A DNA stretch of 64,000 nucleotides from Halogranum amylolyticum. Lineage in GTDB: Archaea; Halobacteriota; Halobacteria; Halobacteriales; Haloferacaceae. Positions within the stretch are counted from its first letter, which is position 1. Each line of letters opens with the position of its first letter. The notes below the pieces were generated by a model, which made no database searches, was not told where the DNA came from, and saw only the letters and a list, made by a program, of their open reading frames with translations. The stretch covers positions 45,760 through 109,759 of the forward strand of contig NZ_FODV01000014.1 in NCBI RefSeq assembly GCF_900110465.1, given 5' to 3'. Positions 53,852-62,178 of the stretch are shown here, piece after piece. Both the position numbers and the translations under genes were made by a program.

Positions 53852-53968
53852 CTAAAATTCGATTGCTCCAATCATCGACTCTCCAACGCACTTCGGGCAG
53901 ACATCGGTATCGTATTCCTCCAGACAGTGCTGGTGGCAGCAGCACCCGCAGTGCTCGCAGACAAACAC
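53852..53968 (-). CDS. Micro-protein with RING-like Cys/His cluster, possible remnant
   Basis: The GTG at 53968 gives about 38 residues: VFVCEHCGCCCHQHCLEEYD, then TDVCPKCVGESMIGAIEF. The C-x2-C...H-x2-C...C-x2-C order could bind two zinc ions. The codons SDEE upstream are in frame but a TAG precedes them, so either GTG is the start or the 5' end was lost at the joint with the PAC2 pseudogene. Confidence 0.45.
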   Translation of the reverse strand: MFVCEHCGCCCHQHCLEEYDTDVCPKCVGESMIGAIEF

Positions 53969-53986
53969 CTCCTCGTCGCTGGTGCA

Positions 53987-54448
53987 CTATGAATCAGAGA
54001 TGGAGCATCGAACCATTAGTTCCTCGAACTCGAGTGCCGCCGTCGTCGCGATGGCTGTGACAGTGCCGAGGTCCGTCTCTCGTTGGGCAGGCACACCGGC
54101 TAAGAAGATCGCTCGATCGAACTCTTCGGCCAGTTGTTCGTGGACACACCGACTCAGCGGTTTGTACGCCATTGGGGGGAGTGCAAGATCACTCTGCAGT
54201 GTCATCACCGGAGGGGTAGTGCCTCCATACACTCTGACCGTATCCCGAGCTCGTCTATTCTGATATGAGAGCACCGGTGGAAACTCCTCGGAGACGAGAT
54301 TCCCGTGGTGCTGGAGTCCAAGTTGCTTCGTGATCTAGTCAACAGCGATTGCAGCGACCAACCCATATCCGGGAAACCCTTCAATGAGGGTGGGCGATTT
54401 CGCGTCGATATCGGTGAACGAGTCAAATGTGACAGTACAGTCTTCCAT
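53987..54448 (-). pseudogene. PAC2 (proteasome-assembling chaperone 2) family protein, nonsense mutation and truncation
   Basis: ATG 54448 opens EDCTVTFDSFTDIDAKSPTL, then IEGFPGYGLVAAIAVD and TAG, then in the same frame ITKQLGLQHHGNLVSEEFPP, VYGGTTPPVMTLQSDLALPP and EEFDRAIFLAGVPAQRETDL. This is the first two thirds of a PAC2-family protein. The TAG stands where CAG (Gln) is expected, and the C-terminal third is replaced by VRCSISDS. PAC2 proteins are thought to act as chaperones or ligases; this one is dead. Confidence 0.65.
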
Positions 54449-54587
54449 CGGTGGTTCCTCAATGACTTTTCAACGGACAGATACAAAGTGGTATTCGCGT
54501 CGCGACCAATGGCGAGTTCTTCGATTGGGCGGTCCTGCGATCGTCAAGAAGGACGTGATGGACTGTGCGGTATCAATCGGTTCGCTG

Positions 54588-54920
54588 CTATTCGTTGTCA
54601 AGATCTTTTCCGTTAGGTGCCTCTCGTTTCGCAGCGAGAACGAGCAATCCGGTACAGTCCGTCTTTGCAACCGGAGAGATTTCTTGCGCCCCATCGAAGT
54701 GAACCACATCCCCCTGATCCACGTGGTAGGGTTCCCCGTCGAGTTGAAGTTCAAGGGCACCAGAGATGAGATAGAGGACGATCTCCCGATCCGGGTGAGC
54801 GTGCGGTTCAACGTGCTCCCCTTCCGAAAGGGTCAATCGGATCGTCTTCGGCTCCTCACTGGGAAATGCGTTTGCATGCGGTGCCCCGTCAAGTTTCTGT
54901 AGCGATTTGACATTTACCAT
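54588..54920 (-). CDS. Cupin-domain protein
   Basis: The 110-residue protein is a single beta-barrel cupin: motif 1 GEHVEPHAHPDREIVLYLIS with H-x-H...E metal ligands, and motif 2 VDQGDVVHFDGAQEISP with the last histidine. LDGEPYHV joins the two. Such small cupins bind a metal and act as sensors or small-molecule enzymes; the substrate cannot be read. It is divergent from the PAC2 pseudogene and may form a unit with the CGCGG protein upstream. Confidence 0.78.
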   Translation of the reverse strand: MVNVKSLQKLDGAPHANAFPSEEPKTIRLTLSEGEHVEPHAHPDREIVLYLISGALELQLDGEPYHVDQGDVVHFDGAQEISPVAKTDCTGLLVLAAKREAPNGKDLDNE

Positions 54921-54980
54921 GGTGCTCGAATCGGTTGGTGGATGGATTCGCAGGTCGCGACCGCCGTTCGTTCGTGAGCG

Positions 54981-55307
54981 CTATTTGACGTGAGCGCGAA
55001 CGACGTGGCCGCCACAGCCACACTGTTCGATATACTCGCACCGAACGTCCGCCTCCTCGAACCGGTCGCCGAGCGCGTCATAGAGATACGTCTCCGGATG
55101 GCCGTGTGCCTCGTGAGTAACGAGATTGACGTGGTGGCCGCTTGTCGTGTGTTCAATGGCCTCGACCGCGTGTCGTTCGAGCAAGGAACGATTGTCTGCG
55201 TACTGTGACTTCTCGAGATTCGCCGACCACGAGTTATCGTGCGTGCGGTCAGTGACCGGTTCCGTGTCGCCGTGATCATGGTCGTGATCATGAGAGTCGG
55301 TTGCCAT
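54981..55307 (-). CDS. Conserved protein with CGCGG metal-binding motif
   Basis: The ATG at 55307 gives 108 residues. A His/Asp-rich leader (TDSHDHDHDHGDTEP) is followed by an alpha/beta core (ERHAVEAIEHTTSGHHVNLV) and a C-terminal YIEQCGCGGHVVRAHVK. The CGCGG-H-V-x-R-x-HV end is a known haloarchaeal family often found near metal transport genes. Metal binding is likely through the Cys pair and His tract. An upstream start at 55373 is rejected as non-coding-like. Confidence 0.65.
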   Translation of the reverse strand: MATDSHDHDHDHGDTEPVTDRTHDNSWSANLEKSQYADNRSLLERHAVEAIEHTTSGHHVNLVTHEAHGHPETYLYDALGDRFEEADVRCEYIEQCGCGGHVVRAHVK

Positions 55308-55557
55308 ACACGTCTGTAGGTTCGCTGTTGGCAAAAGAAGGTGGGTCGCGAATCGCCTATGGGACGAGATCACCGGATACAGGGAAGATTTACTGCGTAG
55401 GGTCGAGACGGAGTACCGACCACCAGGGGAGTGGCTGGCAGCCGGCGGTGGTGCAGTTGTTCACGACCGACGAGAAAAGCGCCGGTCGTGATTGTAGGGC
55501 CGAGAGACCTGGTGTGCGTCGGGAGACGCACAGGTTGGTGTGATGGCCTGTTCGTTA

Positions 55558-55779
55558 TCAATCTGTTCCACGCCACGTCTCGATGCGATCTGCTTCGTCC
55601 CGGTGTCCGTGGTGGCTGTCTCCGGTAGTGATGAGGCCCTCGCTCAATCCGTCTAATTCCTCAGCGATCTCTTCAAGATGTTCGGGGTGCGGAGCGCTTC
55701 CGACGAAGTCGACGTCACCGAATGCCCGCTCTGAATCGGTCCGTCGTTCTGCCTTCGCGTCGATTATCTCTTCGATCAC
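55558..55779 (-). CDS. Small acidic hypothetical protein
   Basis: The GTG at 55779 gives 73 residues: IEEIIDAKAERRTDSERAFG, then SAPHPEHLEEIAEELDGLSE, then TGDSHHGHRDEADRIETWRG. It is strongly acidic with a His cluster and a predicted long helix in the centre. No family is recognised. It is divergent from the gene at 55810 across a 30-base gap, so their promoters overlap. Confidence 0.5.
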   Translation of the reverse strand: MIEEIIDAKAERRTDSERAFGDVDFVGSAPHPEHLEEIAEELDGLSEGLITTGDSHHGHRDEADRIETWRGTD

Positions 55780-55809
55780 GATTTAATTCGGCGAGAACCA
55801 ACGAGGTGT

Positions 55810-56088
55810 ATGGTCGATCAATCAGAGATCGAGACCGAGGAGGTCACGGACGACTACTACCGGTTTCGAATTCGAGACGACGACCAGTTCGAGAGCTTCG
55901 CCGATACCCCCGAGTGGGCGGAAGAGATCGCGGAAACGGTCACCGAGGGAGCGGCGATTCAGATGGGGAGTGTCTCCGAAAGCGATGCCTTACGTATCAG
56001 AAGCGTCCGAGTTCCGAAGAAGCCGAACCTCAGACAAGAAGGTCCCAAAGATGTCGCGACGCGAATCGTTGAGAAAGTTCGGTCGTGA
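55810..56088 (+). CDS. Conserved haloarchaeal small protein
   Basis: The 92-residue acidic protein has DDYYRFRIRDDDQFESFADT, then EWAEEIAETVTEGAAIQMGS, then ALRIRSVRVPKKPN. The beta-strand/helix/strand order and the RIRD...W...VRVPK blocks look conserved, but I cannot name a family. Short acidic proteins of this form are common beside stress genes in haloarchaea. An in-frame ATG with an AT-rich GATTTAATTC 25 bases upstream supports the start. Confidence 0.6.
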   Translation: MVDQSEIETEEVTDDYYRFRIRDDDQFESFADTPEWAEEIAETVTEGAAIQMGSVSESDALRIRSVRVPKKPNLRQEGPKDVATRIVEKVRS

Positions 56089-56217
56089 ACCGACGAGCGG
56101 TCTAACTGGTTCTCGAATAGTACGTTAACCAGCGGTCTTCGCCGAAGTCGTCACAGCCGAGTCGTAGCGTTCTATCGACGGAATTCGGTTTGTCAACTCA
56201 CTACCAGAGGATGCCAC

Positions 56218-56802
56218 TCACCGGACTGTGCGTGACGTGACACCGAGGGTTGTCACACCGAACAGTCCCGTGATGATTGTGGCGAGCGATCCGGCAATGA
56301 CGGCCGGAGCGAGTCCCAGCGTGGTTGCGACGAAGAGGACGACACTCACGGCTGTCGCGCCACTATAGTATTTCAGTGATGTCGAGTCCGACTCAGTAGT
56401 CGCCTGTTCGGAGTCGGCCTGTTGCTCGTCAGTCTCGGAGATCACATACGTTTCGAGTTGCTTGAGCAGCGGTGTCGATTCGACCCAGCCACGACTCTGG
56501 TTGTACTCGATGATGCCCTTCTCGTCGAGTTTCGGCAGGTGACCCTGATACAACGAAATGTACACACGCTGGCGTTCGTCCGAAGTCAACTGTGCAATGG
56601 GTTTGTCGTTCTCCCAGGCGGCGACCTGCGCTGCAATGTCGCGCATTTCGCAAACCGAGTCATCGTCGCGCTCGCTCAGATATCGCACCACGCTACGCCG
56701 ACGCGCGTTCTGGAGAAGATGAAACACGTCATCTCGGCTCAGAGACTGTTCGGACACTGCCGGTTCGGACGGTACTGTTGCCGAGGTGGGTTGGGTACTC
56801 AT
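56218..56802 (-). CDS. DUF7344-type winged-helix membrane protein
   Basis: The ATG at 56802 gives 194 residues. The N-terminal half is the haloarchaeal HTH domain with LSRDDVFHLLQNARRRSVVR, then AAQVAAWENDKPIAQLTSDE, then YISLYQGHLPKLDEKGIIEY. The C-terminus has one or two membrane helices (ATAVSVVLFVATTLGLAPAV, IAGSLATIITGLFGVTTLGV). Such membrane-bound regulators are thought to control nearby genes in response to cell-surface signals. A slightly longer start exists. Confidence 0.75.
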   Translation of the reverse strand: MSTQPTSATVPSEPAVSEQSLSRDDVFHLLQNARRRSVVRYLSERDDDSVCEMRDIAAQVAAWENDKPIAQLTSDERQRVYISLYQGHLPKLDEKGIIEYNQSRGWVESTPLLKQLETYVISETDEQQADSEQATTESDSTSLKYYSGATAVSVVLFVATTLGLAPAVIAGSLATIITGLFGVTTLGVTSRTVR

Positions 56803-57531
56803 TGGCCTACTCGAAGGCACTCACCAGCTATCGATAAAGTGACTCGTCCGTTAGTGGCGATTCAAATCCGTTCAACACCGTTTACGTCTGGTGGTTTTCG
56901 TAGAGTTATCGTGTTGATTAGTGTCGTTTGAGGCTCGCCCGGCGCGAGCGCTCAGTGGACTGCCGTCAGAAGAGGCTGTACACTGTTTCCACGAACATGG
57001 AGAGAGCACCAACAGGGGAACTCTTGAGCTACGCGAGCTATCTGTCTGTATCAGCTGGCATCTTTAACAGAGTGCAAGAAGAATGCTCCAAGGCTTCACC
57101 TCGGGAGTGAGTCCGACCACTCGCGACAGAAACCAGTAAGTCGATACACTCCTACTTAAGAGAGAGAGCGATGGAATACAGTCACCGCTATCACGCTTCC
57201 AAACTTGTGTGAAGAGACACTGGTAGAGAACATCTCACCGCCGGCACGATTCGAAACAATGTGTTACAGTCTCACAACCTTTTACGGTTGTTTCTCTAAC
57301 TCGTCAGTGGAGGCCAGCAATGCCCGTTGTTCAAACACTCAGAAATTAGCTCACAAAGGAGTCGAATGAGAAACCAGACACGTACAAATGTCTCGTCTGC
57401 CATTCGATGTTTCTTGTCTCCACGTCACCGCTGGGGACCGTTAACTGTCCCCCGTTGTGGTGCAGTTCACGTGCAAGCAGCAACTCCGACATCGGCGAGT
57501 CGAAGCTGACACCAAATCCCACGTCGATGTT
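56803..57531. other. Intergenic stretch without a supportable gene
   Basis: About 730 bases. Short frames at 56928-57110 and 57327-57509 have no known motif. A stretch near 57385-57415 (YKCLVCHSMF in one frame) may be a worn zinc-protein fragment. TCTCTAACTCGTCAG and similar AT-poor sequence give no clear promoter. Confidence 0.4.
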
Positions 57532-58222
57532 TCACTGCTTGTAGTCCTCAATCAACCCACCTCGCAGCACGATCTCAACCTGGCACGGGTTCAACGTGTG
57601 CTCGGCCGAGAAGGCGGTGCCCTAGGTAGCGTTACGCACCGTGGCCCGGGTTCCGTTCTGTATCTCCTCGCGAACGTCAGGGAGTTCGAGGGTGTCGCCC
57701 TGCTCGATCGCCTGGTAATCGGCCCGGTCGATGAATTCGGGGGGTACGATACCGAAGTTCACGAGGTTCTGCCAGTGGATGCGAGCGTAGCTGACGGCCA
57801 GCGCCGCCCGCATTCCCAGATAGTAGGGCGCCAGTGCGCAACGTCTTGCTCGGCACTCCGAATCGCTCCTGGTGGACAGGGTACGAGACGCCGTTGCCGG
57901 CGGGCGAAAACCAGATTCCCCACTTCTGGCAGGCACTTCGCAAAAAGAGATAATCGTCGGGGTTCTTGTTGTCCTCCTGGAGGAGATTGTGGTCCACGTA
58001 CTGGGCAGAGAGCTCGGTCTCGAGGTGATCGACGTCCATGGCTTCGAGCTCGAGCATGACAATCGTGCCGGTGACGTCCTGGGTCAACGTCTGATCGATG
58101 TCCAGTGCGATTTCTTCACCCGACTTCATCCGGCCATCAACGAAGTCGTCTTCGATGAGTTCCTCTGTGACAGTTCTTGGTATGGGCTGAGATGCGACGA
58201 ATACCCTCTTGTTCTTCGGCAA
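57532..58222 (-). pseudogene. Aconitate hydratase with large internal deletion
   Basis: The 5' part reads TVTEELIEDDFVDGRMKSGE, EEIALDIDQTLTQDVTGTIV, then FSPAGNGVSYPVHQERFGVP: the aconitase N-terminus through the FxxPGxGIxHxVhxE motif. It then jumps to ALAPYYLGMRAALAVSYARI, HWQNLVNFGIVPPEFIDRAD, the C-terminal swivel domain. About 480 central residues, including all cluster cysteines, are gone and the frame shifts at the joint. Near the end a TAG replaces CAG, after which EHTLNPCQVEIVLRGG continues to TGA. Confidence 0.75.
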
Positions 58223-58360
58223 TTATTCGATCACGGCTCGTACAGACAAGAAGATGCGAAACCAATCCTCTGAAGGAACCAGCCCACTGAGACGGCGTCA
58301 AGCGCAGTTCGTTGTACTTCCTTCAAGGAGTTTTTATGCTTAACTACGCAACGCACCAAT

Positions 58361-59191
58361 ATGCCACATCTCGGACTCAAGATACGGATGGCCATCGTCG
58401 GTACCATCCTCGCTGCGTTCTATCTCGTCGTAGTCGCCGCCGCGATGGTCGTGTTTGGAACGGGAATCTGGCCCATCGCTATCCTCGGCAGTATCCTCCT
58501 GATCGGCGTGCAGTACAAGGTTGGCAAGTGGGCGGCACTCCGTAGCGTCGGGGCCGAAGACATGCCCGAACAGCAGTACAGCTACATCCACCAACGAGTG
58601 GAGCAACTGTCCCGGGAGATGGGTATCAAGAAACCAGAGTTGAAGGTTGCCCGTATGGGTGTCCCGAACGCGTTCGCCGTGGGCCGAAAGGGCGCCGGCG
58701 TCGTCGTCGTCTCCGAGGAACTCATTCAGTTGCTCGACCAGGATGAACTTGAAGGGGTTCTCGCTCACGAACTTGCACACATTGCGAACCGAGACGTCGT
58801 CACGATGGTCATCGGGCAGGGAATCGCGTCCATCGTGGCGATCGTCGCCCAGTATCTCGTCCTCTTCACGGGTGACAACGATCTCGCAGACTTCTTCCTT
58901 GCGATCGTTGTTGGAAATATTGTTCAGTTCTTCGTTATGCTGTTCGTACTTGCAATCTCACGGTACCGCGAGTACGTCGCAGACGCCGACGCGAAGGGCG
59001 CCATCGGGAGTGGTGACCCACTAGCTCGTGCTCTGGAGAAAATTCAGCACGGCAACCAGCGCGCCCGTGAGTCGAAAGTCGACGAACAGGTAAACGCGCT
59101 CTGTATCTTCGGTGAGAGCACCGGTCTGCTCACGAAGTTGGTTTCGACACACCCACCCGTCGAAGAACGCATTAGGCGACTTCGATCGTAG
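58361..59191 (+). CDS. htpX: HtpX-like membrane zinc metalloprotease
   Basis: The 276-residue M48 protease has two N-terminal membrane helices (IVGTILAAFYLVVVAAAMVV, IWPIAILGSILLIGVQYKVG), the zinc motif HELAH in LEGVLAHELAHIANRD, two more helices around 160-205, and the third ligand in SRYREYVADADAKG. HtpX degrades damaged membrane proteins. A TATA-like TTTTTATGC at 58331-58339 fits a leaderless transcript. It is followed with no gap by a small membrane gene. Confidence 0.9.
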   Translation: MPHLGLKIRMAIVGTILAAFYLVVVAAAMVVFGTGIWPIAILGSILLIGVQYKVGKWAALRSVGAEDMPEQQYSYIHQRVEQLSREMGIKKPELKVARMGVPNAFAVGRKGAGVVVVSEELIQLLDQDELEGVLAHELAHIANRDVVTMVIGQGIASIVAIVAQYLVLFTGDNDLADFFLAIVVGNIVQFFVMLFVLAISRYREYVADADAKGAIGSGDPLARALEKIQHGNQRARESKVDEQVNALCIFGESTGLLTKLVSTHPPVEERIRRLRS

Positions 59192-59428
59192 ATGCCTGGA
59201 ATCCGTGAACTCCTCGCAGTTGCCCTCGGTATCTGCCTCGGTGTGGTGCTCGTTGCAGCGCCGCGAACAGCACTCCGACTGTCCGTGTTTCTCGGGCCAC
59301 AACGTCGTCATCGGGGGCACTACGGAACAGACAACGATATCCCCGAAATGTGGGCCTGGATCGTCCGTGCCCTAGGTTTCGTGTGTATCGCCGTCGCTGC
59401 CTTCATCGCCTCTCAAGCGTACGCCTAG
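59192..59428 (+). CDS. Small two-helix membrane protein next to htpX
   Basis: The ATG directly follows the htpX stop. The 78-residue protein has two hydrophobic helices (LLAVALGICLGVVLVAAPRT and WIVRALGFVCIAVAAFIASQ) joined by a polar loop (GPQRRHRGHYGTDNDIPEMW). No family name is recognised. The zero-base spacing suggests cotranslation with HtpX and a role as its partner or substrate adaptor, which is inference. Confidence 0.7.
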   Translation: MPGIRELLAVALGICLGVVLVAAPRTALRLSVFLGPQRRHRGHYGTDNDIPEMWAWIVRALGFVCIAVAAFIASQAYA

Positions 59429-59606
59429 CAGTCCTGTCGGAGTTCTTTACTCTTGATACTGGCAGAGTCCTGTTCAGTTGATAGTATGGATTCTGGGTCT
59501 CGAAATAGACGGACTATTAGGTGTCTGTTGCAGGTCGGAACCGAAGGATATCGCCCGAATTCGATGATCGGAGTTCACGTCCTTCAGAGCCTAAAGAAAG
59601 CCAAGA

Positions 59607-60098
59607 CTACGATTCGGAGTCCTTCTCTATCAGCAAGAACACTTCCGATTCCGAGGTGACACGTTTCTTGTAGAGGGTCCCACGGTCAACAAGATGAGCC
59701 AGACCACCGTGAGCAACCGCTGATGAACAGTCGAGCGTTTCAGCAACCTCCTCGGCGGTGAGCAGCGGCACTTCGGCCGATCTGAAGATCGCGAGGATAT
59801 CATCGAAGGTAATCTGCCTAGATTCCGTGCTAACTATCTCCTCTTCACTAGCGTTGGGCGACGGGGTGGTAGTCGACTTGACGTCGAAGAACCGCCGACA
59901 GTCGGATGCATGATGCGGCCCGGCGATGAAGGGCCGGACGTTGCAATACCGGCACTGCTTGCTCTGTACCAACTCGCTCTCTGTGGCTAACTCTGACTGA
60001 TGACGGTCACAGTCGGGGTCGTGGTGTGGCCCTTCACTGAAGGGCTTTGCTCCACAGTGCGTGCAGGCAACGCTGTAGTTGTATCCACTGTTGGCCAT
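59607..60098 (-). CDS. Tandem zinc-finger / winged-helix protein
   Basis: The 163-residue protein has two copies of a C-x2-C...GPHH...C finger: CTHCGAKPFSEGPHHDPDCD and CRYCNVRPFIAGPHHASDCR, 25 residues apart. The C-terminal 75 residues form a winged helix (ITFDDILAIFRSAEVPLLTA, EEVAETLDCSSAVAHGGLAH, LVDRGTLYKKRV). The duplicated finger with GPHH is distinctive. Likely a DNA-binding regulator; the finger may bind metal or nucleic acid. Partner unknown. Confidence 0.7.
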   Translation of the reverse strand: MANSGYNYSVACTHCGAKPFSEGPHHDPDCDRHQSELATESELVQSKQCRYCNVRPFIAGPHHASDCRRFFDVKSTTTPSPNASEEEIVSTESRQITFDDILAIFRSAEVPLLTAEEVAETLDCSSAVAHGGLAHLVDRGTLYKKRVTSESEVFLLIEKDSES

Positions 60099-60198
60099 CG
60101 AGGGTGATTCAATCCAAAGGAGGGCGGCAAAATCAATAACTGTTGCTTTTCAAATCGTGATTAAATTAATTGGTATATTTCACTTACTCCGTAGGTAC

Positions 60199-60480
60199 TT
60201 AGGTGCTGAGACTGCCAAGAAGCCGGTTGATGAGGTCGAATAGGTCCTGCAGGACGTCTTCGAGGATATTATCCAACCCACCAGACCCAATGTCAGCGAT
60301 CGCGCAAAGCAGGTTTCCGAACCCAGTCTCGCCAGTGATGTCGAGTTCGATTTCGTTTAGTTGAATGCGAAGTCCGAGTAACTCGAGATCAAGAGTGAGA
60401 ATCGCATACGTGTCGTTAGCACTCATCTGCACCGGTACTTCAGAGACCGATTCGGTGCCGGAAACAGTCTGTTCTGCGGG
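60199..60480 (-). pseudogene. C-terminal remnant of a secreted protein
   Basis: The readable part is AEQTVSGTESVSEVPVQMSA, then ILTLDLELLGLRIQLNEIEL, then ETGFGNLLCAIADIGSGG and ILEDVLQDLFDLINRLLGSL. The strand-rich LDLELLGLRIQLNEI and GNLLCAIA segments recall a family of haloarchaeal Tat-exported proteins. The export signal and N-terminal part are missing and the sequence above 60480 is unrelated. ATG 60426 could still start a 75-residue product. Confidence 0.45.
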
Positions 60481-60571
60481 TGTCGTCACTGTGAAACGAC
60501 AGTCAACGAACAGATGACTCGTGTTCGGTCTGTGAGTCAACCCGTTGACGGCGGATTCCGGTGGTTTGTGA

Positions 60572-60772
60572 ATGCGCCCAGCTGACGCGAAGTATTTCTC
60601 GGTATCTAAACACCGTGTCGCGGTTGCGATGCGAGCCTTACTCCTCGATGCCGTTGCAACGCAGGCGGTCGCCGACGGCAGAATCATCGTGAGCGACGGC
60701 GATTCTGGGGAGTTAGATGTGTGCGACTGTGCAGAGCTTGGCGACGAGTTTCCGTGCTGGGAGTGCTACTAG
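60572..60772 (+). CDS. Small Cys-rich acidic protein, possible remnant
   Basis: The frame's last 40 residues look genuine: ALLLDAVATQAVADGRIIVS, then DGDSGELDVCDCAELGDEFP, then CWECY. The CDC...CWEC cluster may bind metal. The first 20 residues are less convincing and the true start is unclear. It converges with nothing and lies just ahead of the regulator pair. Family unknown. Confidence 0.35.
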   Translation: MRPADAKYFSVSKHRVAVAMRALLLDAVATQAVADGRIIVSDGDSGELDVCDCAELGDEFPCWECY

Positions 60773-60854
60773 ACCCGGAAGCGGACGCTTCCGGAGAGAT
60801 TCAGTAAATTGAGCTAGAGATAGAATTATTGCTGTTGAGTTCAAAGTAGAGGGT

Positions 60855-61361
60855 ATGAGCGAGACTTGGATCGAACAGACATCTGCATTTGACCGGGTCA
60901 AGAGCGTTTCTCTCACATTGTCAACCCCACGTACCGCTGCCTGGATCGCTGAGGAAGCGCACGTCTCGGAGAATACTGCCCGGAGTCACCTCTCACGGCT
61001 TGCTGAACTCGGCGTGCTCGCAACAACCACGACTGACCACGGAACTGGGTACAGTCCTGATGCCATCTACACGCGCTCACAAGATATTCGCGAACTCATC
61101 CAAGCAAATACCGAAGACCAACTCGCCACGCAAGCGGTTGAACTTCAAGAAGAACTGGCGTCGTATTCGACCACATACGACGTTGAGTCACCAGCTGCAC
61201 TCAGGACGTCGATTGCAACGGCCAGTCTCTCTCCGGAAGAAGCACGTGATCGTCTCGAAGCCGTCTCTGATTGGGAGTACGCACAGTATCGGCTGTCAGT
61301 GGTGCGGGACGCACTCGAACACTACGACACCTACAGTTCGTCACGCCCAGCGTCGGCATGA
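60855..61361 (+). CDS. DUF7342-like winged-helix regulator (pair member 1)
   Basis: The 168-residue protein starts with a helical leader (WIEQTSAFDRVKSVSLTLST) and an ArsR/MarR-like winged helix (RTAAWIAEEAHVSENTARSH, LSRLAELGVLATTTTDHGTG). A long helical C-terminal region follows (QLATQAVELQEELASYSTTY and SDWEYAQYRLSVVRDALEHY), likely for dimerisation. It matches the style of haloarchaeal DUF7342 proteins on mobile replicons. Its TGA overlaps the next gene's ATG by four bases, so the two are coupled. Confidence 0.7.
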   Translation: MSETWIEQTSAFDRVKSVSLTLSTPRTAAWIAEEAHVSENTARSHLSRLAELGVLATTTTDHGTGYSPDAIYTRSQDIRELIQANTEDQLATQAVELQEELASYSTTYDVESPAALRTSIATASLSPEEARDRLEAVSDWEYAQYRLSVVRDALEHYDTYSSSRPASA

Positions 61362-61873
61362 CCGGCCAACCCCCGTCCAGTGGTCGCGACCCCGGTGCTG
61401 AGCGTCACCGTATTCTTCGTCAACTTCGCCAGCAGCTCGAACAACACCCCGCTATCAATGCGGCGTGGGGTGAGCCAGACGGTGCGTATGCCGAAGTCGG
61501 TGCGGCAGTTTCTCCAGCGTACTTCGGACGTGACGCTGAGACCGCAACCCTCCGACTCGTGTGGTACCCGTCGCCAACTATCGCCGATCGTGATTCCCGT
61601 CCAGACCCCGCAGATCCGACGACTGCTGGACCACGAACCCACTTCGAGGCGATGTTCAAATTGCACTACAGCGAATCCAGCGGGTACGACTGTGGGTTTC
61701 ACAACGAACCCAATTCACACGTTGAAGGATGGTTTCACTTCCAGGAGCGATCCACACCAGACACGAAATACGAGTACTCACTGTCGAGTCTCGATGCCCG
61801 GACACCAGTTAGTGCCCTTTGGGAGTTGCTTGACCTCCTTGAAGAACAGATCCGGGGCGACGTCGGGACATGA
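61358..61873 (+). CDS. Partner of the DUF7342-like regulator (pair member 2)
   Basis: The ATG at 61358 overlaps the regulator's stop. The 171-residue acidic protein has ILRQLRQQLEQHPAINAAWG, then TATLRLVWYPSPTIADRDSR, then FKLHYSESSGYDCGFHNEPN and VEGWFHFQERSTPD. Alternating strands and a final helix (VSALWELLDLLEEQIRG) suggest an alpha/beta fold. No catalytic motif is recognised. These two genes recur together in haloarchaea and may form a regulatory or toxin-antitoxin-like pair, which is inference. Confidence 0.65.
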   Translation: MTGQPPSSGRDPGAERHRILRQLRQQLEQHPAINAAWGEPDGAYAEVGAAVSPAYFGRDAETATLRLVWYPSPTIADRDSRPDPADPTTAGPRTHFEAMFKLHYSESSGYDCGFHNEPNSHVEGWFHFQERSTPDTKYEYSLSSLDARTPVSALWELLDLLEEQIRGDVGT

Positions 61874-62178
61874 GTCACTCAAGATGCATCGATTGGTGGT
61901 AGATTGAGCGCCTCGAGAACAATTTTTCTGTCCTCCAAGGGTGTGGGGCGTCACACACACTGCGTTCCGAGAGCCACGATGCACCGACTCATCTACGTGC
62001 TATAGTGTGAGTCATCACTCACCCGACCACACGACGGCGTGCAGTCGGGTTGGGTGACCAGTTACACCAGCTACTATAATCGAAGCACCGAATCGAGACG
62101 ACGCCCTCGCCAGAGGGAAGACAGCGTTCGACCGTCTGATCGGCGTCGGGTCGGACACCTCCGCCCTCTTCGACTACT

